A stretch of 64,000 nt of DNA, taken from the NCBI GenBank assembly GCA_023614405.1, contig CM042686.1, positions 463,916,740 through 463,980,739 of the forward strand, in the 5' to 3' direction. Made by a program: the position numbers and the translations under genes. Under the pieces are notes generated by a model. That model was not told where the DNA came from. It saw only the letters and a list, made by a program, of their open reading frames with translations, and ran no database searches. This document shows, piece after piece, positions 45,201-56,286 of the stretch (position 1 is its first letter; each line of letters starts with the position of its first letter). The DNA comes from Avena insularis (lineage: Eukaryota; Streptophyta; Magnoliopsida; Poales; Poaceae).

Positions 45201-48040
45201 TGTGATAAGAACACACATGCAATGACTCTAGTGGGTCCACATGTAGTTTGTGAAAATAACACACATGCAATGACCACTGGTTGATCCATAAGTGGTTTGT
45301 GGAAAGAACACACATGCAATGACCACTTGTTGATCCATAAGTGGTTTGTGGAAAGAACACACATGCAATGACTCTGGTTGGTCCATATGTGGTTTGTGGA
45401 AAGAACACACATGCAGTGACCACTGGTTGATCCATGTGTGGTTTGTGAAATGAACACACATGCAATGCCACTGGTTGATCCATGTGTGGTTTGTGGAAAG
45501 AACACACATGCAATGACTCTAGTGCTAGTTTTTGTATAAGAACACACATGCAATGTCTCTAATGGATCCATGTGTGGTTTGTGAAAAGAACACACATGCA
45601 ATGACTCTAGTGCTAGTTTTAGTATAAGAACACACATGCAATGACTCTAGTGGGTCCACATGTAGTTTGTGAAAAGAACACACATGCAATGACCACTGGT
45701 TGATCCATAAGTGGTTTGTGGAAAGAACACACATGCAATGACCACTTGTTGATCCATAAGTGGTTTGTGGAAAAGAAAACACATGCAATGACTCTAGTTG
45801 GTCCATATGTGGTTTGTGGAAAGAACACACATGCAGTGACCACTGGTTGATCCATGTGTGGTTTGTGAAATGAACACACATGCAATGCCACTGGTTGATC
45901 CATGTGTGGTTTGTGGAAAGAACACACATGCAATGACTCTAGTGCTAGTTTTAGTATAAGAACACACATGCAATGTCTCTAATGGATCCATATGTGGTTT
46001 GTGAAAAGAACACACATGCAATGACCACTTGTTGATCCATAAGTGGTTTGTGGAAAGAACACACATGCAATGACCACTGGTTGATCCATAAGTGGTTTGT
46101 GGAAAAGAAAACACATGCAATGACCACTGGTTGATCCATAAGTGGATTGTGGAAAAGAAAACACATGCAATGACACTGGTTGGTCCATATGTGGTTTGTG
46201 CAAAGAACGCACATGATGTAACCACTGGTTGATCCATGTGTGGTTTGTGGAAAGAACACACATGCAATGACTCTAGTGGTAGTTTTAGTATAAGATCACA
46301 CATGCAATGACTCTAATGGATCCATATGTGGTTTGTGAAAATAACACACATGCAATGACCACTTGTTGATCCATGTGTGGTTTGTGAAAAGAACACACAT
46401 GCAATGACTCTAGTGCTAGTTTTAGTATAAGAACACACATGCAATGACTCTAGTGGGTCCACATGTAGTTTGTGAAAAGAACACACATGCAATGACCACT
46501 GGTTGATCCATAAGTGGTTTGTGGAAAGAACACACATGCAATGACCACTGTTTGATCCATAAGTGGTTTGTGGAAAAGAAAACACATGCAATGACTCTGG
46601 TTGGTCCATATGTGGTTTGTGGAAAGAACACACATGCAGTGACCACTGGTTGATCCATGTGTGGTTTGTGAAATGAACACACATGCAATGCCACTGGTTG
46701 ATCCATGTGTGGTTTGTGGAAAGAACACACATGCAATGACTCTAGTGCTAGTTTTTGTATAAGAACACACATGCAATGTCTCTAATGGATCCATATGTGG
46801 TTTGTGAAAAGAACACACATGCAATGACCACTTGTTGATCCATGTGTGGTTTGTGAAAAGAACACACATGCAATGACTCTAGTGCTAGTTTTAGTATAAG
46901 AACACACACGCAATGACTCTAGTGGGTCCACATGTAGTTTGTGAAAAGAACACACGTGCAATGACTTATGGTTGATCCATCAGTGGTTTGTGGAAAGAAC
47001 ACACATGCAATGACCACTTGTTGATCCATAAGTGGTTTGTGGAAAAGAAAACACATGCAATGACTCTGGTTGGTCCATATGTGGTTTGTGGAAAGAACAC
47101 ACATGCAGTGACCACTGGTTGATCCATGTGTGGTTTGTGAAATGAACACACATGCAATGCCACTGGTTGATCCATGTGTGGTTTGTGGAAAGAACACACA
47201 TGCAATGACTCTAGTGCTAGTTTTAGTATAAGAACACACATGCAATGTCTCTAATGGATCCATATGTGGTTTGTGAAAAGAACACACATGCAATGACCAC
47301 TTGTTGATCCATGTGTGGGTTGTGAAAAGAACACCCATGCAATCACTCTAGTGCTAGTTTTAGTATAAGAACATACATGCAATGACTCTAGTGGGTCCAC
47401 ATGTAGTTTGTGAAAAGAACACACATGCAATGACCACTTGTTGATCCATAAGTGGTTTGTGGAAAGAACACACATGCAATGACCACTGGTTGATCCATAA
47501 GTGGTTTGTGAAAAGAAAACACATGCAATGACTCTGGTTGGTCCATATGTGGTTTGTGGAAAGAACACACATGCAGTGACCACTAGTTGATCCATGTGTG
47601 GTTTGTGAAATGAACACACATGCAATGCCACTGGTTGATCCATGTGTGGTTTGTGGAAAGAACACACATGCAATGACTCTAGTGCTAGTTTTAGTATAAG
47701 AACACACATGCAATGTCTCTAATGGATCCATATGTGGTTTGTGAAAAGAACACACATGCAATGACCACTTGTTGATCCATGTGTGGTTTGTGAAAAGAAC
47801 ACACATGCAATAACTCTAGTGCTAGTTTTAGTATAAGAACACACATGCAATGACTCTAGTGGGTTCACATGTAGTTTGTGAAAAGAACACACATGCAATG
47901 ACCACTGGTTGATCCATAAGTGGTTTGTGGAAAGAACACACATGCAATGACCACTGGTTGATCCATAAGTGGTTTGTGGAAAAGAAAACACATGCAATGA
48001 CTCTAGTGCTAGTTTTAGTATAAGAACACACATGCAATGT
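36231..48040. repeat. Satellite block C: rearranged HORs with segmental duplications
   Basis: HOR structure persists but includes chimeric-monomer patches (36.3-37.6 kb and 43.9-45.1 kb), truncated monomers such as the ones with ACCACTTTTGATCC near 39024 and 41091, short monomers with a T-run and TATAGG (around 40165 and 43165), and internally duplicated segments at offsets of 2064 and 3002 bp. No gene is visible. Confidence 0.78.
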
Positions 48041-51000
48041 CTCTAATGGATCCATATGTGGTTTGTTAGAATAACACACATGCAATGGCCACTTGTTGAT
48101 CCATATGTGGTTTGTGGAAACAACACACATGAAGTGACCACTGGTTGATCCATGTGTGGTTTGTGAAATGAACACACATGCAATGATACTGGAGGATCCA
48201 TATGTGGTTTGTGAAAAGACCACACATACAATGACTCTAGTGGGTCCACATGTAGTTTGTGAAAAGAACACACATGCAATGACCACTGGTTGATCCATAA
48301 GTTGTTTATGGAAAGAACACACATGCAATGACCACTGGTTGATCCATAAGTGGTTTCTAGAAAAGAAAACACATGCAATGACTCTTGTTGGTCCATATGT
48401 GGTTTGAGGAAAGGACACACATGCATTGACCACTGGTTGATCCATGTGTGGTTTGTGCAAAAGAACACATGCAATGAATCTGGATGGTCCGTATGTGGTT
48501 TGTGGAAAGAACACACATGCAATGACTCTAGTGCTAGTTTTGTATAAGAACACACATGCAATGTCTCTAATGGATCCATATGTGGTTTGTGAAAAGAACA
48601 CACATGCAATGACCACTTGTTGATCCATGTGTGGTTTGTGAAAAGAACACACATGCAATGACTCTAGTGCTAGTTTTAGTAAAAGAACAAACTTGCAATG
48701 ACTCTAGTGGATCCAAATGTGGTTTGTGAAAAGAACACACATGCAATGACCAATGGTTGATCCATAAGTGGTTTGTGGAAAGAACAGACATGCAATGCCA
48801 CTGGTTGATCCATGTGTGGTTTGTGGAAAGAAAACACATGCAATGACTCTGGTTGGTCCATATGTGGTTTGTGGAAAGAACACACATGCATTGACCACTG
48901 GTTGATCCATATGTGGCTTGTGAAAAGAACACACATGCAATGCCACTGGTTGATCCATGTGTGGTTTGTGGAAAGAACACACATGCAATGACTCTAGTGG
49001 TAGTTTTAGTATAAGATCACACATGCAATGACTCTAATGGATCCATATGTGGTTTGTGAAAAGAACACACATGCAATGACCACTTGTTGATCCATGTGTG
49101 GTTTGTGAAAAGAACACACATGCAATGACTCTAGTGCTAGTTTTAGTATAAGAACACACATGCAATGACTCTAGTGGGTCCACATGTAGTTTGTGAAAAG
49201 AACAGACATGCAATGACCACTCGTTTATCCATAAGTGGTTTGTGGAAAGAACACACATGCAATGACCACTGGTTTATCCATAAGTGGTTTGTGGAAAAGA
49301 AAACACATGCAATGACTCTGGTTGGTCCATATGTGGTTTGTGGAAAGAACACACATGCAGTGACCACTGGTTGATCCATGTGTGGTTTGTGAAATGAACA
49401 CACATGCAATGCCACTGGTTGATCCAGTTGTGGTTTTGGGAAAGAACACACATGCAATGACTCTAGTGCTAGTTTTAGTATAAGAACACACATGCAATGT
49501 CTCTAATGGATCCATATGTGGTTTGTGAAAAGAACACACATGCAATGACCACTTGTTGATCCATATGTGGTTTGTGAAAAGAACACCCATGCAATGACTC
49601 TAGTGCTAGTTTTAGTATAAGAACACACATGTAATGACTCTAGTGGGTCCACATGTAGTTTGTGAAAAGAACACACATGCAATGACCACTGGTTGATCCA
49701 TATGTGGTTTGTGGAAAGAACACACATGCAATGACCACTTGTTGATCCATAAGTGGTTTGTGGAAAAGAAAACACATGCAATGACTCTGGTTGGTCCATA
49801 TGTGGTTTGTGGAAAGAACACACATGCAATGACACTAGTTGATCCATGTGTGGTTTGTGAAAAGAACACACATGCAATGACACTGGTTGATCCATGTGTG
49901 GTTTGTGGAAAGAACACACATGCAATGACTCTAGTGCTAGTTTTAGTATAAGAACACACATGCAATGACTCTAATGGATCCATATGTGGTTTGTGAAAAG
50001 AACACACATGCAATGACAACTGGTTGATCCATGTGTGGTTTGTGAAAAGAACACACATGTAATGACTCTACTGCTAGTTTTATTATAAGAACACACATGC
50101 AATGAATCTAGTGGGTCCACATGTAGTTTGTGAAAAGAACAGACATGCAATGACCACTCGTTTATCCATAAGTGGTTTGCGGAAAGAACACACATACAAT
50201 GACCACTGGTTTATCCATAAGTGGTTTGTGGAAAAGAAAACACATGCAATGACTCTGGTTGGTCCATATGTGGTTTGTGGAAAGAACACACATGCAATGA
50301 CCACTGGTTGATCCATGTGTGGTTTGTGAAAAGAACACACATGCAATGACACTGGTTGATCCATGTGTGGTTTGTGGAAAGAACACACATGCAATGACTC
50401 TAGTGCTAGTTTTTGTATAAGAACACACATGCAATGTCTCTAATGGATCCATATGTGGTTTGTGAAAAGAACACACATGCAATGACCACTTGTTGATCCA
50501 TATGTGGTTTGTGAAAAGAACACCCATGCAATGACTCTAGTGCTAGTTTTAGTATAAGAACACACATGTAATGACTCTAGTGGGTCCACATGTAGTTTGT
50601 GAAAAGAACACACATGCAATGACCACTGGTTGATCCATAAGTGGTTTGTGGAAAGAACACACATGCAATGACCACTGGTTGATCCATTAGTGGTTTGTGG
50701 AAAAGAAAACACATGCAATGACTCTGGTTGGTCCATATGTGGTTTGTGGAAAGAACACACATGCATTGACCACTGGTTGATCCATAAGTGGTTTGTGGAA
50801 AGAACACACATGAAATGCCACTGGTTGATCCATTTTTGGTTTGTGGAAAGAACACACATTTCAATGACTCTAGTGGTTGTTGTTAGTATAAGAACACACA
50901 TGCAATGTCTCTAAGGATCCATATGTGGTTTGTGAAAAGAACACACATGCAATGACCACTTGTGGATCCATGTGTGGTTTGTGAAAAGAACACACATGCA

Positions 51001-51737
51001 ATGACTCTAGTGCTAGTTTTAGTATAAGAACACACATGCAATGACTCTAGTGGGTCCCCATGTAGTTTGTGAAAAGAACACACATGCAATGACCACTGGT
51101 TGATCCATAAGTGGTTTGTGGAAAGAACACACATGCAATGATCACTGGTGGATCCATATGTGGTATGTGAAAAGAACACACATGCAATGACTCTGGTTGG
51201 TCCATATGTTGTTAGTGGAAAGAACACACATGCAATGACCTGGTGGATCCATAGGTGGATTGTGAAAAGAACACACATGCAATGGCTATGGTTGATCCAT
51301 GTGGTTTGTGAAAAGAGCACACATGCAATGACACTGGTGGATCCATATGTGGTATGTGAAAAGAACACACATGAAATGACTCTAGTGCTAGTTTTGTATA
51401 AGAACACACATGCAATGACTCTAATGGATCCATATGTGGTTTGTGAAAAGAACACACATGCAATGACCACTTGTGGATCCATATGTGGTATTTGAAAAGA
51501 ACACACATTTCAATGACTCTAGTGCTAGTTGTTAGTAAAAGAACACACATGCAATGACTCTGGTGGATGCATAGGTGGATTATGAAAAGAACACACATGC
51601 AATGACCACTGGTGGATCCATATGTGGTTTGTGGAAAGAACACACATGCAATGACACTGGTGGATCCATAGCTGGATTGTGAAAACAGCACACATGCAAT
51701 GACATTGGTGTATCCATATGTGGTTTGTGAACAGAAC
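48041..51737. repeat. Satellite block D: diverged array edge next to the insertion
   Basis: Monomers become more variable towards the right. From about 50860 onward hybrid units appear: short monomers with TGTTGTTAGTATAAG (about 50877) and GCTAGTTGTTAGTAAAAG (about 51524), and long monomers with GGTGGATCCATAGGTGGATT (about 51241 and 51560). Those traits belong to the array right of the retrotransposon. The last 97 bp (51641-51737) match 63181-63277 with one mismatch seen by eye. The final five bases are the retrotransposon target site. Confidence 0.8.
51733..51737. other. Left target-site duplication AGAAC
   Basis: AGAAC immediately precedes the TGTCACATCC start of the 5' LTR and is repeated immediately after the 3' LTR at 62386-62390. 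Five-base duplications are the normal product of Ty3/gypsy-type integrases. The satellite itself contains AGAAC in its conserved box, and the unoccupied copy at 63273-63277 has it once. Confidence 0.95.
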
Positions 51738-51740
51738 TGT

Positions 51741-51773
51741 CACATCCCAAGATTTTCCAAATCTTGTAATGTG
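51741..51773. other. Nested inverted repeat at the LTR tip
   Basis: Reading inward, CACAT-ccc-AAGATTT-tcc-AAATCTT-gta-ATGTG forms two nested perfect stems (5 bp outer, 7 bp inner) in 33 bp, starting three bases inside the LTR. The same structure is at 57848-57880 in the 3' LTR. It could be an integrase or host-factor site, or an RNA hairpin; no function is demonstrated. Confidence 0.85.
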
Positions 51774-52855
51774 AAAAATAAATAAACAAAATAAATATTT
51801 GTTGAAAATCAGGGTGAAAAGAAAGTTTTGTTTCTAAAAGGAAACTTAAAATCCCATCCTGAACAAACTTTGGATAAAGTTTGAATTCAACAAATCCAAA
51901 TCAAGAGAAATGCTTTCCTCAATGAATGTATCTGGAAATTTGAACACTTGGAAAATAAATCCAAAACCCTAAGCCCTAATGGAATAAAAACCATTTCCAA
52001 GTTATCTCCAAATCCATGGATTTGATCCATACCAAAATTGATCAACAAATATTCACAAAGGATCAAGTAAGACCATAGAGATTGGTTTCACTTAGTTTGG
52101 AACCATAAATAAAATCTTATGAATATAATAAGATAAGGAAATTGAATTTCCAAAGCTAATAAAGCCCTTACCAAAAACCCATACCAATTGGTGAACAAAA
52201 AAATCCTAAAGGGATTTAAAAAGATAAAACATTTAATAAAGGAAAATAAAATATTTTGGAAATACTATTTTGGATCTTTTAATAAAAGAATTGGTTTTCA
52301 AAAGAAAAGGTGGATTTATAAATAAAGATTATATTTTAAAAGAGCCAAATTAATTTTGGCCAAACTTTTATAATAAAATATTTTGTTTTGATAAAATGAG
52401 TAAAGGTTTATTTAAATAAAATAAAAAGGATTTAAATATCCAAGTTTTATTAATAAAGGTTTTACTATTTTCAAAACATCAAAAATTATTTATTCTTTTA
52501 AAATAAGTTTTCCAAGTATTTTGTTTTCTCAAATAAAACATACTGATTTGGTTTTGAAAATATTTGGATTTCAAATGGAAATTTTATTAATTAAATCAAA
52601 CCCTATTTTATTGAATAACTAAAGATCCATTTTATTTAAATATTGTATGGATCCTAAAATAAATAAATAAATATTATTTTATTTTGGAATTTGGATTATG
52701 TCTTAAACAGAACCAAGTTCAAAGTTGTGAAGTGTGGTGTTGGTTTGAATTGATTTGAACCTTGTTTGAATTGTTTGAATTGGTTGAATGTTTGAATAAT
52801 TGATTGAAATTCAAAATAGAAAAATAGAATTAGAAAAAGAAAAAGCCAGCAGACA
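51774..52855. other. AT-rich part of the 5' LTR (presumed U3)
   Basis: About 1.1 kb dominated by AAATAAA, TTTTAAAT and TTTGAATT-type runs, with a direct-repeat patch of TTTGAATTG motifs near 52740-52800. One 9-bp repeat there (TTTGAATTG) is missing from the 3' LTR copy. No open frame or gene is supported. Confidence 0.7.
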
Positions 52856-52878
52856 GAAAAAAAAATAAGATCTGGACC

Positions 52879-52919
52879 AGCCCAGCTATCCCCAGCCCAA
52901 TAGGCCCAACCCCAGCCCA
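52879..52919 (+). promoter_or_regulatory. Cluster of site II-like motifs and CCAAT in the LTR
   Basis: Four copies of the RGCCCA motif (reverse of TGGGCY, the plant site II element) lie in 41 bp: 52879-52884, 52894-52899, 52903-52908 and 52914-52919. A CCAAT lies within the second. In the 3' LTR the first copy is mutated to AGCCTA, leaving three (58991, 59000, 59011). Site II clusters are known in promoters of growth-related plant genes; a role in LTR transcription is inference. Confidence 0.4.
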
Positions 52920-53264
52920 CCTCTCTTTTCCCTCAGAAAAACTTTTCGCACCAATTAGTTAACCCGCACAGAGAGTGACATCTGGACCCCACTCCCTTTC
53001 TTTCAACGCGGACCCACCTTCCACTGTTCTTCCACCCCACCCGAGCGAACCGTTTTTCTTCACCGCTTAAACAACCCGCAAGGCAACTGACTGGTGGACC
53101 TCCTCCTCTCTCCTTTTCCAACTGACGCAATGGCCCCACTTTGCTAACCGTCTTCCTCGCCGCGACTTCTTCCTCCTCGCGTTAACGATGCTGCCGTTGC
53201 TGCCTTCAATCTGCGGCTTCAATTCGCCTTAATACCACGCGTTAACCTCGCTGTGATAGCACGC

Positions 53265-53271
53265 TTTAAAA
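53265..53271 (+). promoter_or_regulatory. Possible TATA-like core promoter (TTTAAAA)
   Basis: TTTAAAA sits in an otherwise GC-rich context, followed about 25-35 bp later by a pyrimidine-rich stretch (CCTCCTCCTTTCCCC) that could hold the transcription start. The same arrangement occurs at 59372-59378 in the 3' LTR. Transcription from here would make R very long. This is inference from sequence pattern only. Confidence 0.35.
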
Positions 53272-53810
53272 CGCCAGTGACTCCTCCTCCTTTCCCCTCT
53301 GTCACCACACCTCGTCTCGCCACCAGGCCGCCCCAATTCCTCCTCGAGCTCCTCTGCCTCCGACGACCCTCCCCGCCGATTCCGGCCAAGCCACACCACC
53401 CCGTGCCTCCCCGAGCACCCTAGCAGCTACCCCACTCCCAGACGCTTCGCCTCGTATCCTCAGCTCGACCGCGGGCGCCCCAGAGCTTCGGCTATGACAA
53501 GCGTCTGAACGCTGCCGTCTGCCTCTTTCCCCGACGAGCCCCATAGGTAGATTCCGGTCGCCCCTCTTCTTTTCGATGATGCGCCTAAGAACAGTGACTT
53601 CTTCCGCAACTAATGCCATCATTCTCGTGTCCTAGCTCACACCGTAGCGTCGCCTCCGTCATCGACAGTGAGCAACCGCCGTTTGACTCGTCTCCGACGA
53701 CAATTCCCGCAACACCAACGCGCCTCTCGACAAGCAGAAGGCACGTTGAGCTTCCCCACACCACGGCGAACTCGGTGAGCATCTCCTTTCCCTCTCTTGC
53801 TTCCTGCATC

Positions 53811-53892
53811 GCCGGCAACGCCACCGCCAGTCGCTCCACCGCCAATGACTAGCCGGGTTCATGGTCGAAGCACCCCATGTCCGTCGAGATCT
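53811..53892. other. Hypervariable patch between the two LTRs
   Basis: After GCATCG the two LTR copies diverge so far that alignment is doubtful (53812-53892 versus 59920-60000, both 81 bp), then rejoin at GACACTCACGATAG. A second patch rich in one- to three-base indels follows at about 53926-54020 versus 60034-60123. The rest of the LTR pair is nearly identical. Confidence 0.8.
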
Positions 53893-56134
53893 GACACTCA
53901 CGATAGTCTCACTTAACAGCGAAAGGGTACGCGCCCTGTGCCGTGCGATCAAACTAGATCCTGTGGTTCGCAGCACGCGATCCACCCGAACCGGTATGGA
54001 CCAATAGGAACGCGACGCGTGGCCAGTGTTTGATTGAAACAGAGTTAGAAAACAGATTTAAGTGCCATTTTGAAAACCCTATAACTCTGGATCCACACGT
54101 CCAAAAATTACAAATTTTATATCGTTGGATTCAGGAGAGCAAGACCTAACCAACCCTGCCCTTAGTTTAGCAAATAGTATCTGTTAGTTTGCTTGTTTTT
54201 GCAGATTCTTTTGTGTGCTTGCAAAGATTAGAAAAATTGTTTAAAAATGATTTTTGGGTTAAAACCTTTGCAAAATGGTTTGTTGTGACCTTACTGACCC
54301 TAGGAACCAACCCATAGTTTATAAAATGGATTTGGTAAAGTTTAGGATGGAAAACTTGATTTAGCCCATTTCTAGCCAAATGGAAAATAAAGATTTTGGT
54401 TATGAAAATACTTTTATAAAGAAAACTTTGGGAAAAAGGGTTTAGACCAAACCTACTGACCCAAACACCAAGTTTTGCAATAGCAACTCATTTGGTGAAA
54501 CAAAATAAGGATTCCTTGAATTAAAACCATTTCTAGTCAAATAGAAATGTGGTTATTTTATTAAAATTGGTTTTGGAAGAAAACCTTTGAGAAATGTTTT
54601 GTTTTAAAACTCTCTGACCCCAAAAACCAAGTTTTGTGATTTGAAAACATATTTGGTAAACCTTGGAGATTAAAGCCTTAGTAAAAATATTTCTACACCT
54701 CATAAATTGATACTTTGTTTTGAAAATGGTTTTTGTAGTGAAACCTTTTGCAAATGACTTTGCCACTTTACAAAATGACCATTAGGTGTTTTCAATTGTC
54801 TATGACCCACTAGGAACCACTTTTTCAAACAAAACAAAGCTTGGCATGCTTGCATGCATTTCTTTGACTTTGTCATTTTGTGTGTTGTTTTGCTTGATTG
54901 GTAGATTGAGTTTGTGCCTTGCTTGATTGATTTGTAGTGACTTGAAGAGTGTGATTGTTGCAAAGACAAGGAGCGAACCTATACCCTCTACCAAAAAGGC
55001 AAGTGATGCTTCATATCTTTTGTCCCATTACTTTCACTATGCATTAGTGTTTTTGCTAAGTAAAACTTGCATGGATTTTATTTTGCTAAGTATAGACCTT
55101 GCTATAGGAAAACCTAGTAGATGAATCCTTAGTAGGATTTTCCTTAGTTAAGAATCCTATTACTATCAAAGCTTAGCCTAGCTAATAGAAAACAAGGGTG
55201 GAATATATATTCACACTATGGAAAAATATCCTAAGTCTGAGGACTTATGTTTTGTTTAATAAAACAACTAAGCTAATGAATCACCTGGGTGGAAATGGAA
55301 GGAATGGTTTGTGTTGAGTGGTTCACAAGGCCATGGACTTGGCTTGTGTATCTCACTTGTGGATGGCCACCCAGGAAACAAAGAGATTTGAGATGTCAAA
55401 TGTTGAGAAGCTTCAAGTGCAACCACTTGGCAATATGGGCTCTGCCATGATCATATAGGTTGCAAGAACTTAGCCAAATGGACAGTGGGTGGTAGTGTTT
55501 GATAGATGGAAACGCGTCCATGTTGGTCTAAGGGAAGGCTTCTGAAAGATCTTGTCTTGGGAAACCAAGTCTTGTGGGGAAAGTGCACCACCTCTGCAGA
55601 GTGTAAAATCTAAGTACTTAGCCATGTCCCTGGTAAAGGACAATTTGGGAATCAAGACATGGAAGCAATCAAGAATCTCATCATTCAAATTTCTAAGTTA
55701 AAACTTGTGGTTTGAACAAGGGTTGTTTGAAATCTTCAATCATTGATGGAGAGATGGCTTGGTACAAGGATCTTGAAATCTTTGATTGAGGAAGAAAAAT
55801 GTTTTTGCCAAGCAAAACTTAGTATTTTCAAATGTTAAGGAAAAATCTATTTTGAGCAATGCAAGCCTCAACTCCACTTAGCCAAATGCATATAGATGTT
55901 AGACTCCACTATACTACCAAAGTATCACTTGCCAATACAATTCAAATGTATTGACCCTTTGTGGCTGTAACTTGTATGTTGCAGGTTTGATTGTTTTTAG
56001 TGAAGATTGATTGATTAGGATTACAAAGTCTACAACCAACATCTGCCTGTGGCACTTTGAAGATGAAGGACCCCATGCTTACAGTTATTCCGCTGCAATG
56101 TAATGTAATAGCCAAATGAGCTATGTATTGATGT

Positions 56135-56140
56135 AATAAA
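56135..56140 (+). terminator. Polyadenylation signal AATAAA in the 5' LTR
   Basis: AATAAA occurs 148 bp before the LTR end, preceded by TGTAATGTAAT and TGATGTAAT elements that resemble plant far-upstream signals. The same site in the 3' LTR (62237-62242) would end the genomic transcript. It implies a short U5 of roughly 120-130 bp. Confidence 0.55.
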
Positions 56141-56286
56141 ATTATGTTATTCCTGGTTATAAAGTTATATTATGACCTTTGTCTCTTGATATTACATCTA
56201 AACTGTGGATGCTAGCTATTGATCCAGGGACTAGCATTGTAAACACAGGGGGCTCAATCTTATTAAAGGTTGGGGACCCTACAGAA

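Larger units (their letters stand above)
1..51737. repeat. Tandem satellite array built on ~47-bp monomers (left part)
   Basis: The stretch is made entirely of diverged copies of one monomer. Long monomers (48-50 bp) read roughly as ACCACTGGTTGATCCATAAG, then GTGGTTTGTGGAAAGAACAC, then ACATGCAATG. Short monomers (40 bp) begin ACTCTAGTGCTAGTTTTAGT and end in the same AAGAACACACATGCAATG box. Most of the array is ordered into a 469-bp, ten-monomer unit; by arithmetic that is about 110 units or 1100 monomers. The array runs off the left end of the window and is cut on the right by a retrotransposon. No gene, tRNA or unrelated spacer was seen in it. Whether it is centromeric, subtelomeric or interstitial cannot be told from sequence alone. 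Confidence 0.97.
52856..54020. other. GC-rich, CT-rich block of the 5' LTR
   Basis: This block changes abruptly in composition from the flanking AT-rich LTR and is full of CCTCCTCC, CGCC and CCACC runs with many CpGs, resembling grass promoter and leader sequence. The 3' LTR counterpart spans about 58963-60123. It contains most LTR-to-LTR differences, many of them C/T at CpG, plus one strongly divergent 81-bp patch. Short open frames on both strands show no recognisable domain. Confidence 0.7.
51738..56283 (+). repeat. 5' long terminal repeat (4546 bp)
   Basis: Begins TGTCACATCC and ends GGGACCCTACA, so it has canonical TG...CA ends. It is AT-rich at 51774-52855, GC/CT-rich at about 52856-54020, then AT-rich again to the end. 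A near-identical copy is the 3' LTR. By eye the last 2.27 kb differ at about 16-18 positions, under 1%. Only short, non-conserved open frames occur; none looks like a gene. The long segment 54021-56130 holds nothing I recognise. Confidence 0.95.

Noticed and set aside
2560..51495. Short plus-strand open frames in the satellite (for example 17699-17941, 44960-45160, 51148-51495)
   Set aside because: Chance frames in tandem repeats, with no conservation beyond that of the DNA repeat.
351..51506. Hundreds of minus-strand open frames of 60-298 codons, Cys-, His- and Trp-rich (for example 43806-44702, 2823-3674, 29334-30113)
   Set aside because: They are conceptual translations of the satellite. 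All three frames give the same few peptides because monomer lengths shift the frame, stops fall where the short monomers lie, and length tracks the HOR pattern. There is no start context, codon bias or domain.
1..51737. CRISPR-like alternation of a constant box with variable segments
   Set aside because: The segments between boxes are themselves repeats of a few types, not unique spacers. No cas genes are present and the retrotransposon is eukaryotic.
53302..53845. Minus-strand open frames in the GC-rich LTR block (53302-53622, 53585-53845), with the first kept at 59409-59729
   Set aside because: The second copy exists because LTRs are duplicates. The composition is Arg/Gly/Ala-rich as expected of GC-rich noncoding DNA, there is no recognisable domain, and the neighbouring frame is disrupted between copies.
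52856..54020. Captured host gene fragment inside the LTR
   Set aside because: The composition jump is suggestive, but no open frame or splice pattern yields a recognisable protein. A promoter/leader block is the simpler reading.
54167..55688. Open frames in the AT-rich 3' half of the LTR (54167-54379, 54533-54766, 55470-55688)
   Set aside because: Short, Lys/Phe/Asn-rich and without domains. They recur in the 3' LTR only as part of the copied repeat.
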